This document shows positions 55,315 through 62,747 of a DNA stretch of 64,000 nt, piece after piece. Within the stretch, counting starts at the first letter, position 1, and each line of letters begins with the position of its first letter. Source of the DNA: Betaproteobacteria bacterium (GTDB lineage Bacteria; Pseudomonadota; Gammaproteobacteria; Burkholderiales; Usitatibacteraceae); NCBI GenBank assembly GCA_016709665.1, contig JADJMI010000008.1, forward strand, positions 1-64,000. The letters are read 5' to 3'. The position numbers and the translations under genes are program-made. Below the pieces are notes generated by a model. It was not told the origin of the DNA. It did not search any database and saw only the letters and a list, made by a program, of their open reading frames with translations.

Positions 55315-56009
55315 GCGCGCTCGGACGCTGGGCCGGACGTGGCGCTCGTCGTCCTGGCGGCGCGATCTTCGTCGCCTACGAGCTGTCGATTCTCGCGCGG
55401 CTCGCGTGGTGGCGCGACCACGACCCGGCCTCGACCCCATTCATGCAGGCGCGGCTCGATCGCTTGCGCGAGAAGCGGCCGGACGCGCAGCTCAAGCACC
55501 AGTGGGTGCCGTACGCGCGCATCTCGACCCCGCTCAAGCGCGCGGTCATCGCGGCCGAGGACGCGAAGTTCTCGGACCACGAGGGCTTCGACTGGGAGGC
55601 GATGCAGAAGGCCTGGGAGAAGAACCAGCAGCGCGGAAAGGTCGTGGCCGGCGGCTCGACGATCTCGCAGCAGCTCGCGAAGAATCTCTTTCTTTCGGGC
55701 GAGCGAACGCCGTGGCGCAAGGCCCAGGAGGCGATGATCACGGTGATGCTCGAGAACGCGATGGACAAGCGGCGCATCCTGGAGATCTACCTCAACGTGA
55801 TCGAATGGGGCGATGGCGTCTTCGGCGCGGAAGCGGCCGCGCGCCACTACTACGGCACGAGCGCCTCGTCGCTCGGTCCCGAGCAGGCCGCGCGCCTCGC
55901 GGCGATGGTGCCCAACCCGCGCTTCTACGACCGCAACCGCTCGTCGCCGTGGCTCGAGAAGAAGACGCAGATCATCCTCGCGCGCATGGACTCGGCGGAA
56001 GTGCCCTGA
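55311..56009 (+). CDS. mtgA: Monofunctional biosynthetic peptidoglycan transglycosylase, frameshifted near its start
   Basis: A GT51 enzyme that polymerises lipid II. It has one N-terminal transmembrane helix, then HQWVPYARISTPLKRAVIAAEDAKFSDHEGFDWEAMQKAW (catalytic Glu region) and GGSTISQQLAKNLFLSGERT, NVIEWGDGVFGAEAAARHYYG. The transmembrane segment (ALVVLAA / AIFVAYELSIL) is split between frames at about 55340 and 55365, a compensating pair of indels. The true start codon is unclear; the frame opens at 55311, overlapping the aroE stop. It is paired with aroE, as is usual. Confidence 0.8.
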   Translation: MSALGRWAGRGARRPGGAIFVAYELSILARLAWWRDHDPASTPFMQARLDRLREKRPDAQLKHQWVPYARISTPLKRAVIAAEDAKFSDHEGFDWEAMQKAWEKNQQRGKVVAGGSTISQQLAKNLFLSGERTPWRKAQEAMITVMLENAMDKRRILEIYLNVIEWGDGVFGAEAAARHYYGTSASSLGPEQAARLAAMVPNPRFYDRNRSSPWLEKKTQIILARMDSAEVP

Positions 56010-56095
56010 ACCGGGCCGAAAAAATAGGGGCGCCAGGCGGCCCCGCCGCGCCCAGGCCTACAATACCGGCGACCCGCCCGCCCCGGCACGTCCTC

Positions 56096-57548
56096 ATGGC
56101 CCTGCCCGCCAAAAACTCCCGCTCGACCACGCCGCAGGAGCACCTCGACGCCGTGTCGAAGCTGCTCGCCAAGCAGCGGCTGGTGGAGGAGCTCGTCCAT
56201 CGCCAGGGCGAGCAGGACGGCAGCGCAGCCGGCCCTCGTCGAGTCCCTGGTCCACCGGAAGAACCTCGCCGAGCTGCAGCGACGCCTCGACGGCCTGCAC
56301 CCGGCCGACGTCGCGTTCGTCCTCGAGGGCCTGCCGCTCGAGGACCGCCTCCTCGTCTGGGGGCTGGTGCGCAGCGATCGCGACGGCGACATCCTGCTCG
56401 AGGTCTCGGACTCGGTCCGGGAGACGCTGCTCGCGGACATGGACTCCGCGGAAATCGTCGCGGCGGCCCAGAACCTCGATGCCGACGAGATCGCGGACCT
56501 CGCGCCGGACCTGCCCGACGAGGTGGTGCAGGACATCATCGAGTCCCAGGACGTCGAGGAACGGGCCCAGCTCCAGTCGGCCCTCTCGTACCCCGAGGGC
56601 AGCGTCGGCGCCCTCATGGACTTCGAGGTGATCAGCATCCGCGACGACGTGAGCTGCGAGGTGGCGCTGCGCTACCTGCGCCGCTTCGACGAGCTGCCGG
56701 GCCACACCGACGCGCTCTTCGTCGTGGACCGCGACGACCATCTCCGGGGCATCCTGCCGCTCAAGCGCCTGCTGGTGAGCGACCCGGACGTCGAAGTCGC
56801 GACCCTCATCGACCGCGAGGTCGTCTCCTTCCTGCCCGATGCGGATGCGGAGGAAGCCGCGCAGGCCTTCGAACGCTACGACCTCGTGAGCGCGCCGGTC
56901 GTCTCGACCGACGGGCGCGTCATCGCGCGGGTCACGATCGACTCGGTGCTCGATTTCGTCCGCGACCGGCAGGAAGCCCAGCAGCTCGCCCAGGCCGGCC
57001 TGCGGGAGGAAGAGGACATCTTCTCGTCGGTGTTCCAGTCGGCGAAGAACCGCGGCCCCTGGCTCGCGCTCAACCTCTGCACCGCCTTCGTCGCCTCGCG
57101 CGTGGTGGGCGCCTTCGAGGGGTCCATCGAGAAGCTCGCCGCGCTCGCGGCTCTCATGCCGATCGTGGCCGGCATCGGCGGCAACGCCGGCAACCAGACC
57201 TCCACCCTCCTCGTGCGCTCGCTCGCCCTGGACCAGGTGAGCGCCTCCAACGCGCGCCGGCTCTTCGTGAAGGAGCTCGGCATCAGCGTGGTGAACGGCG
57301 CGCTCTGGGGCAGCGTCCTGGGCATCGTCGCCTGGTTGCTCTACTCGAACGTGGCGCTGGGCGGCGTGATGGCGCTCGCGATGATGCTGAACCTCACGGT
57401 CGCGGCGATGGCGGGCCTGTTCATTCCCCTCGCCATGGAGCGCTTCGGCCGCGATCCGGCCATCGGCTCGAGCGTGTTCCTCACCTTCGTGACGGACAGC
57501 ATGGGGTTCTTCATCTTTCTCGGGCTCGCGACCGTCTTCCTCCTCTAG
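56096..57548 (+). CDS. mgtE: MgtE-type magnesium transporter, frameshifted
   Basis: An Mg2+ channel/transporter of about 484 codons. N-terminal domain (LVHRKNLAELQRRLDGLHPADVAFVLEGLPLEDR), two CBS domains (about 56630-56970, VDRDDHLRGILPL; VSTDGRVIARVTIDSVLDF), then about five transmembrane helices (LALNLCTAFVASRVVGAF, ALAALMPIVAGIGGNAGNQTSTLLVRSLAL, TDSMGFFIFLGLATVFLL). The frame changes near 56222, apparently through two close indels, after GEQDG. Everything from 56230 on is intact. It probably functions in the organism. Confidence 0.83.
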
Positions 57549-57559
57549 GAAGCGCCGTC

Positions 57560-58079
57560 GTGGCTCGCCTGTTTTTCGCCCTCTGGCCGGACGGAGCCGG
57601 CGCGGCGCGCGCTCGCCGGGATCGCGGGACGCATGGCGGTCGAGGCCGGCGGCCGCGCGGTGCCGGCGGCGAACCTCCATCTCACGCTCGCCTTTCTGGG
57701 CGAAGTGCCGGACGAACGGGTCGTGGCGGCGTGCGCGCCGCCGCGGACGTTCGGGCCAGCGCCTTCGACCTGGGCTCGATCGCACCGGCACCTTCCGCCG
57801 AGCGGGCGTGGCCTGGGCGGGGCCTTCGGTCCTGCCGGCCGAACTCGACCGGCTGCAGTCGGCGCTCGAATCGGGGCTGCGCGCGGCCGGGTTCGCGCTC
57901 GATGAGCGGCCGTTCGCGCCGCATCTCACGCTGGCGAGAAGGACGGTGAATCCGGCGCCCGAAGCGGCGACCGCGCCGGTCGCGTGGCGAGTCGGGAGGT
58001 TCGCGCTCGTGCGCTCGCAGGCGACAGGGGCGGCGCCTACGCGGAACTGGCGGGCTGGGAACTCGGGAAGGAAGACTGA
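57560..58079 (+). CDS. thpR: RNA 2',3'-cyclic phosphodiesterase (2H family), at least four frameshifts
   Basis: The two HxTx motifs are present but in different frames: HLTLAFLG (about 57680) and HLTLARR (about 57925). The start VARLFFALWPD (GTG 57560) and the end AYAELAGWELGKED (stop 58077-58079) are also in other frames. Breaks fall near 57605, 57735, 57775 and 58027. It is either a decayed gene or, given its neighbours, a poor sequence stretch. The start follows mgtE by 11 nt. Confidence 0.6.
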
Positions 58080-58203
58080 CCCGCGCGGGCGGATGCCCGG
58101 GGTCGGGGAAAACAGGGGGCCCCGTTTGCGAGGCGCCACCCGGACGGTGTCTCCTGCCGCTTGCGCGGCGGTTCCGCCAGACGGCGCCTCGTATTCGGGG
58201 TCA

Positions 58204-58234
58204 GGCCGATCGGCCCGGAAGCGTGAGCTTCCGG
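58204..58234. terminator. Palindromes at the 3' end of the H1-like gene
   Basis: GGCCGATCGGCC (58204-58215) is a perfect palindrome, followed by the hairpin CCGGAAGC-GTGA-GCTTCCGG (58215-58234), which ends directly at the H1-like gene's stop. There is no clear T run, so it may be a weak terminator or an RNA 3'-end stabiliser. Confidence 0.45.
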
Positions 58235-58576
58235 TCAGGACATCGGCTTGATCAGCGGCGTGATGACCGGGGTCACCGCCGGAGCCGCCGGCTTGGCCGG
58301 GGCTGCGGGCTTCGCCGCGGCGGGCTTCTTGGCCGCCTTTTTCTTTGCCGGCTTTTTGGCTGGCTTCTTTTTGGCCTTTTTCGCAGGCTTTTTCGCAGCC
58401 TTCTTCTTCGCGGGCTTCTTCGCAGCCTTCTTCTTCGTCGCCTTCTTGGCGGCCTTCTTGACCGACTTCTTCGCAGCCTTCTTCTTCGCGGCCGGCTTCT
58501 TGACGGCCTTCTTCTTGGCGGCGGGCTTCTTCACGGCCTTCTTCTTGGCGGCGGGTTTCTTCTTCGCGGTTGCCAT
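58235..58576 (-). CDS. Histone H1-like Lys/Ala/Pro-rich DNA-binding protein
   Basis: A 113-aa protein made almost wholly of KKPAAKKKA-type repeats followed by an Ala/Pro-rich end (KPAAPAVTPVITPLIKPMS). It resembles the H1-like proteins of betaproteobacteria such as Bordetella BpH1 and the C-terminus of AlgP, which bind DNA without sequence preference and compact the nucleoid. An AAAGGAG ribosome site lies upstream (58582-58588). A 30-bp tandem duplication is visible inside the gene (58503-58562). A palindromic operator shared with the MarR promoter lies about 250 bp upstream. Confidence 0.88.
   Translation of the reverse strand: MATAKKKPAAKKKAVKKPAAKKKAVKKPAAKKKAAKKSVKKAAKKATKKKAAKKPAKKKAAKKPAKKAKKKPAKKPAKKKAAKKPAAAKPAAPAKPAAPAVTPVITPLIKPMS
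58503..58562 (-). repeat. Tandem 30-bp duplication within the H1-like gene
   Basis: Two 30-bp copies (58503-58532 and 58533-58562) differ at one base and encode the decapeptide KKPAAKKKAV twice. The repeat region is prone to slippage, so the length of this protein probably varies between strains. Confidence 0.85.
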
Positions 58577-58882
58577 CGTGGTACTCCTTTCGATTGTTGG
58601 ACGAAGCTTCTTTTCGCTCGGGCGGCGGCCTCGCTCGCCGGGAGTCCCTCGCGACCAAGCGTTCGGGTGTTTCGATCGAACGGAAGCCTGGTGGCTCTTT
58701 TCTGCCGCGCCGCTCGCCGATGAAGGCAAGACGATTCGACAGCTTGGTGGAGCGGATGATATGCGAGGAACGCCGATCGCGGACGGTGTCAAGGGCGACT
58801 ATTTGATCGAACTCGCGCGCCGATGGTATCGATTCGACACCATCAATGCCCCCGCCGAACGCGCTTCGGCGCCGCCCGCGCG
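58577..58882. other. 306-bp gap between the H1-like gene and lysA
   Basis: No gene is supported here. It holds the ribosome site of the H1-like gene (58582-58588, minus strand), no clear -35/-10 pair at standard spacing, and the palindrome at 58822-58844. The lysA stop borders it on the right. Confidence 0.6.
58822..58844. promoter_or_regulatory. Third copy of the MarR-type operator, upstream of the H1-like gene
   Basis: The core GTATCGATTCGACAC (58826-58840) fits GTRTCGAYYCGAYAC. It extends as an imperfect palindrome of 11+1+11 bp (58822-58844, one mismatch). The only neighbouring gene it could control is the minus-strand H1-like gene starting at 58576, about 250 bp away. Confidence 0.6.
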
Positions 58883-60130
58883 CTAGTCGAGCGTGCGCTC
58901 GAGGGCGAAGAGCGAGGCGACGGATTCGCGGGCGCGAACCTCGACGGCGCGCTCGCCGTCGATCATCACCTCGCAGGGGCGCGGGCGGGTGTTGTAGTTC
59001 GACGCCATCGCCATGCCGTACGCGCCGGCCGAGAGGATGGCGAGCGCGTCGCCCGGGGCGAGGGCCAGCTCGCGGTCGAAACCGAGCACGTCCGAGGACT
59101 CGCACACCGGCCCCACCACGTCGTAGAGCGCGCTTTCCCGGGCGGGGGACGCCACCGGAACGATCTCGTGCCACGCCTCGTAGAGGGCGGGGCGCAGCAG
59201 CTCGCTCATCGAGGCGTCGACGACGGCGAAGCGCTTCTCCTTGTCGGTCTTCAGGTACTCGACTCGGGTGAGAAGCGCGCCCGCGTTGCCGACGATCGAC
59301 CGCCCCGGCTCGAGCACGATCGCGTGGCCGGTGCCCGCGAGGCGCGCGGCGACCTGCCGGCACCAGGCGCCCACGTCGGGCGCCGCCTCGCTTTCGCGGT
59401 AGCGGATGCCCAGTCCCCCGCCGACGTCGACATGGGCGAGGCGGATGCCCCGCCCGGCGAGCGAGGCCACCAGGTCCATCACGCGCTCGAGCGCCTCGCC
59501 GAGCGGCGCGGGATCCAGGATCTGCGAGCCGATGTGGCAGTCGATGCCCGTCACCTCGAGGTGCGCGAGGCCGGCGGCCCGCTCGTAGGCGGCGAGGGCG
59601 CGATCGTGCGGGATGCCGAACTTGTTGCCCTTGAGGCCGGTGGAGATGTAGGGGTGGGTGCGCGCGTCGACATCCGGGTTCACGCGCAGCGAGACGGGCG
59701 CGCGGCGCCCCATCGAGGCGGCGACGGCGTCCAGGCGGTCGAGTTCCGGCTCGCTCTCGACGTTGAAGCACTTGATGCCGGCGGCGAGCCCCTGGCGCAT
59801 TTCCGCCTCGCTCTTGCCGACGCCCGAGAAGATGACGCGATCGGCGCGCCCGCCGGCGGCGAGCACGCGGGCGAGCTCCCCGCCCGAGACGATGTCGAAG
59901 CCCGAACCCAGGCGCGCCAGCGTCCCCAGCACGGCGAGGTTCGAGTTGGCCTTCACCGCGTAGCACACGAGGTGGTCGGTGCCCGCGAGCGCGTCGTCGA
60001 AGGCACGCCAGCCCGCCTCGATCGCGGCGCGGGAATAGACGTAGCAGGGGGTGCCGAAACGCCGTGCCACCGAGGAGAGCGCGACGCCCTCCATCCACAG
60101 CTCGCCGTCCGCGCGGCGCACGGCGCTCAC
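58883..60130 (-). CDS. lysA: Diaminopimelate decarboxylase
   Basis: A 415-aa PLP enzyme, the last step of lysine synthesis. The PLP lysine is in CYAVKANSN (Lys60), with GSGFDIVSGGEL, VTGIDCHIGSQIL, HVDVGGGLGIRY, VLEPGRSIVG and GPVCESSDVLG (substrate-binding Cys). The start GTG (60128-60130) overlaps the stop of the tiny lipoprotein gene, which I take as the true start; longer extensions run into that gene. It is divergent from cyaY. Confidence 0.95.
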   Translation of the reverse strand: MSAVRRADGELWMEGVALSSVARRFGTPCYVYSRAAIEAGWRAFDDALAGTDHLVCYAVKANSNLAVLGTLARLGSGFDIVSGGELARVLAAGGRADRVIFSGVGKSEAEMRQGLAAGIKCFNVESEPELDRLDAVAASMGRRAPVSLRVNPDVDARTHPYISTGLKGNKFGIPHDRALAAYERAAGLAHLEVTGIDCHIGSQILDPAPLGEALERVMDLVASLAGRGIRLAHVDVGGGLGIRYRESEAAPDVGAWCRQVAARLAGTGHAIVLEPGRSIVGNAGALLTRVEYLKTDKEKRFAVVDASMSELLRPALYEAWHEIVPVASPARESALYDVVGPVCESSDVLGFDRELALAPGDALAILSAGAYGMAMASNYNTRPRPCEVMIDGERAVEVRARESVASLFALERTLD

Positions 60131-60237
60131 GAGGCGGGCGCCGCCGGCCTGGGCGGATCGGGGAGCTTCAGGGGGCCTTTCTGGCCGCAGGCGAGGAGCG
60201 CCAGCGCGAGGGCGGCGAGGGCGAGTGCGCGTATCAT
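60127..60237 (-). CDS. lptM: LptM/YifL-like small lipoprotein (36 aa)
   Basis: A 36-aa reading frame: MIRALALAALALALLACGQ, Cys17 in a lipobox (LLAC), then KGPLKLPDPPRPA. The sequence CGQKGPLKLP is the hallmark of LptM (YifL), an outer-membrane lipoprotein that helps the LptD/LptE translocon mature. It lies directly before lysA and overlaps it by 4 nt (GTGA), the usual lptM-lysA order. It is easily missed because of its size. Confidence 0.9.
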   Translation of the reverse strand: MIRALALAALALALLACGQKGPLKLPDPPRPAAPAS

Positions 60238-60278
60238 CGGGATGAAAGCGTAGCACAGCCCCGAGAGGCATTTCCCCC

Positions 60279-60590
60279 ATGGACGAGAGCGAATTCCACC
60301 GGGCCGCGGACGCGGTCCTCGCGCGCATCGAGGCGGCCTGCAGCGCCGCCCGGGACCTCGACGCCGACATCGAGGCCGGCATCCTCACCATCGAGTGCCC
60401 CGACGGCAGCAAGGTGATCGTGAACAAGCAGGCGGTGAACCGCGAGATCTGGGTGGCGGCGCGCTCCGGCGGCTTCCACTACCGCTCGAGCGGGGGTGCC
60501 TGGCGCGACACGCGCTCCGGCGAGGAACTCTTCGCCGCCCTCGCGAACATCCTGGCCGTGCAGGCGGGAGAGCGCGTCGAATTCGGCTGA
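60279..60590 (+). CDS. cyaY: Frataxin homologue CyaY
   Basis: A 103-aa protein with the acidic first helix (MDESEFHRAADAVLARIEAACSAARDLDADI) and the beta-sheet pattern GILTIECPDGSKVIVNKQAVNREIWVAARSGGFHY, typical of CyaY. It binds iron and modulates Fe-S cluster assembly at IscS. It is divergent from lptM-lysA, with 41 nt between starts, so the two promoters overlap. The MarR gene with its Cys-rich tail follows. Confidence 0.95.
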   Translation: MDESEFHRAADAVLARIEAACSAARDLDADIEAGILTIECPDGSKVIVNKQAVNREIWVAARSGGFHYRSSGGAWRDTRSGEELFAALANILAVQAGERVEFG

Positions 60591-60623
60591 GAGCGGGCCG
60601 GGACGGACCCGCTTCCGGTGATG

Positions 60624-60638
60624 GTATCGATTCGATAC
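60624..60638. promoter_or_regulatory. Perfect palindromic operator upstream of the MarR gene
   Basis: GTATCGA-T-TCGATAC, a perfect 7+1+7 palindrome, 48 bp from the similar site inside the promoter. It lies between the cyaY stop and the -35 box at 60661. Confidence 0.7.
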
Positions 60639-60660
60639 GATTCGCCGGGATCGCAAATCC

Positions 60661-60690
60661 TTGACAATTTCGTGTCGACCCGATACTAAT
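60661..60690 (+). promoter_or_regulatory. Promoter of the MarR-family gene with operator in its spacer
   Basis: A perfect -35 TTGACA (60661-60666), 17-bp spacer and TACTAA (60684-60689) as the -10 box. The spacer and -10 carry GTGTCGACCCGATAC (60672-60686), an imperfect copy of the palindrome at 60624. A bound repressor here would block RNA polymerase, as expected for autoregulation. Confidence 0.7.
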
Positions 60691-60729
60691 CAGGGGGCGC
60701 GGACGGCGCGCTGAGAGGGAGAAACCGCC

Positions 60730-61314
60730 CTGGACAAGAACCCGCTGGTGCTGCTGGAGCTCGTGGAGCGCCTCGCGAACCTGATGCGCGCCGAGCTGAG
60801 GAAGGCCGGGTCGGACGAGAGCCTGCAGCCGGTCCACCTGCACGCGATGATCTACCTCGCCAAGGCGAACCGCTACTCCAACACGCCGCAGGCGCTGACC
60901 GCCTACCTGGGGCTCACCAAGGGCACCGTCTCGCAGACGTTGCTCGTGCTCGACCGCCGGGGCCTCATCGAGCGCTACCAGGACGACGTCGACCGCCGCG
61001 TGGTGCGCCTGCGCCTGTCCACCTCCGGCGAACAGCTGCTCTACGAGGCCCAGCCGGCGCTCGCCTGGCAGAACGCCACCCGCAACATCAGCCCCAACCG
61101 CATCCGCAACGCCACCTCGGCGCTGCGCGAGGCGCTCGCGACGCTCCAGGACGACAACGAGGGGGCGATGTTCGGCGAGTGCACGAGCTGCGCCCACTGC
61201 CAGAAGCTCTCGCAGCGGATCTACCGCTGCGGCCTCATGGGGGACCGGCTGTCGGGCCCGGAGACCCGCAGGCTCTGCTGGCTCTACGACGCCCGGCGCG
61301 ACGAGACCGGCTAG
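60730..61314 (+). CDS. MarR-family regulator with cysteine-rich C-terminus
   Basis: A winged-helix regulator of 188-194 aa. The DNA-binding part reads HAMIYLAKANRYSNTPQALTAYLGLTKGTVSQTLLVLDRRGLIERYQDDVDRRVVRLRLS. The tail has CTSCAHC, then Cys after nine and after fifteen residues (C-x2-C-x2-C-x9-C-x15-C; Cys145, 148, 151, 161 and 177 counted from GTG 60748), suggesting a metal or Fe-S ligand set. The ribosome site GAGGGAG (60715-60721) fits a CTG start at 60730 better than the GTG at 60748. Its stop overlaps that of argH (convergent). Ligand and targets are unknown; autoregulation is likely. Confidence 0.83.
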   Translation: MDKNPLVLLELVERLANLMRAELRKAGSDESLQPVHLHAMIYLAKANRYSNTPQALTAYLGLTKGTVSQTLLVLDRRGLIERYQDDVDRRVVRLRLSTSGEQLLYEAQPALAWQNATRNISPNRIRNATSALREALATLQDDNEGAMFGECTSCAHCQKLSQRIYRCGLMGDRLSGPETRRLCWLYDARRDETG

Positions 61315-62717
61315 AGACGGGCGCGAGCGCGGCAGATGGCGGCGCGCACCGCTTCCGGCGCCGTCCCGCCCACGTGGCGGCGCGAGGCCACCGAGCCCTC
61401 GGGCGTGAGCACCTCGAAGACGTCCGGCTCGACGAGCGGCGAAAAGGCCTTCAGCTGCGCCACCGAGAGGGCGGCAAGATCCACGCCGGCGATCTCCGCC
61501 TCCTTCACCGCACGCGCGACGATCTCGTGGGCGTCGCGGAACGGGACGCCCTTCCTCACCAGGTAGTCGGCCAGGTCGGTCGCGGTCGCGAAGCCTTCGG
61601 CGAGCGCCGCCCGCATCCGGTCCGGCCGCGGCGTCACCCCGCCGAGCAGCTCGGCCAGGATGGTGAAGGTGTCCGCGAGGGTGTCGGCCGCGTCGAAGAG
61701 CGGTTCCTTGTCCTCCTGGTTGTCCTTGTTGTAGGCGAGGGGTTGCGCCTTCACCAGGGTGAGCAGGGCGATGAGGGAGCCGTAGACCCGGCCGGTCTTG
61801 CCGCGCATGAGCTCGGGGACATCCGGGTTCTTCTTCTGCGGCATGATCGAGGAGCCGGTGCAGAAGCGGTCGGCGATGTCGACGAACCCGAACCGCGGGT
61901 TCATCCAGAGGACCAGTTCCTCCGACATCCGGGACACGTGGGCCATGGCGATGGCCGCGGTCGCCAGGAATTCGATGGCGAAGTCCCGGTCGGAGACGGC
62001 GTCGAGCGAGTTCTCGATCACCCCGTCGAAGCCCAGTTCCCGCGCGACCCAGACGCGGTCGATGGGAAAGCTCGTGCCGGCCAGGGCGGCCGCCCCCAGC
62101 GGGAGGCGGTTCACGCGCTTGCGGCAATCGGCGAGGCGGTCGGCGTCGCGCGTGAACATCTCGAAGTAGGCCATCAGGTGGTGGCCGAAGGTGACCGGCT
62201 GGGCCACCTGCAGGTGCGTGAAGCCCGGCATGACGGTGTCGGCGTGCTTCTCGGCCATGTCGAGCAGGCGCTCGCGCACCCGGCGGACGAGCGAGACCAG
62301 GTGGTCGATCTCGGCCCGCAGCCACAGGCGGATGTCGGTGGCGACCTGGTCGTTGCGCGAGCGGGCCGTGTGCAGCCGCTTGCCGGCGTCGCCCACCAGC
62401 TCGGTGAGGCGATGTTCGATGTTGAGGTGGACGTCCTCCCGGGCGATGGACCACGCGAAGCGGCCCTCGCGGATCTCGGTGGCGACCTGGGCCAGGCCGC
62501 GCTCGATGGCCTCGAGGTCGGCTGCCGGCAGGATGCCGCAGCGCTGGAGCATGCGTGCGTGGGCGAGGGAGCCCCGGATGTCGAATTCCGCGAGGCGGCA
62601 GTCGAACGAGACGGAGGCCGTGTATCGTTGGGTCAGTTCGTCGAAAGGCTCGGCGAAGCGGCCCGACCAGGCCTTGCCCGGCGCGGGTCGGCCGGAATTC
62701 GGATCTTCGGGTTGCAT
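61311..62717 (-). CDS. argH: Argininosuccinate lyase
   Basis: A 468-aa enzyme of the last step of arginine synthesis. It has WSGRFAEPFDELTQRYTASVSFD at the start, EDVHLNIEHRLTELVGDAGKRLHTARSRNDQVATD, GFTHLQVAQPVTFGHHL, and the superfamily signature GSSIMPQKKNPDVPE with the catalytic Ser. It is divergent from algZ with 30 nt between starts, the familiar argH-algZ-algR order. Confidence 0.97.
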   Translation of the reverse strand: MQPEDPNSGRPAPGKAWSGRFAEPFDELTQRYTASVSFDCRLAEFDIRGSLAHARMLQRCGILPAADLEAIERGLAQVATEIREGRFAWSIAREDVHLNIEHRLTELVGDAGKRLHTARSRNDQVATDIRLWLRAEIDHLVSLVRRVRERLLDMAEKHADTVMPGFTHLQVAQPVTFGHHLMAYFEMFTRDADRLADCRKRVNRLPLGAAALAGTSFPIDRVWVARELGFDGVIENSLDAVSDRDFAIEFLATAAIAMAHVSRMSEELVLWMNPRFGFVDIADRFCTGSSIMPQKKNPDVPELMRGKTGRVYGSLIALLTLVKAQPLAYNKDNQEDKEPLFDAADTLADTFTILAELLGGVTPRPDRMRAALAEGFATATDLADYLVRKGVPFRDAHEIVARAVKEAEIAGVDLAALSVAQLKAFSPLVEPDVFEVLTPEGSVASRRHVGGTAPEAVRAAICRARARL

Positions 62718-62747
62718 GGAGTCGGCGGGGTCGGGAAGAATGGCTGC

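Noticed and set aside
58235..58576. Reading the plus strand of the H1-like gene as a Phe/Ala-rich membrane protein
   Set aside because: The complementary frame of Lys codons gives Phe. The minus strand has the ribosome site and a known protein type.
60131..60427. Longer lysA reading frame
   Set aside because: The extension overlaps lptM and cyaY. The GTG at 60130 coupled to the lptM stop fits LysA length.
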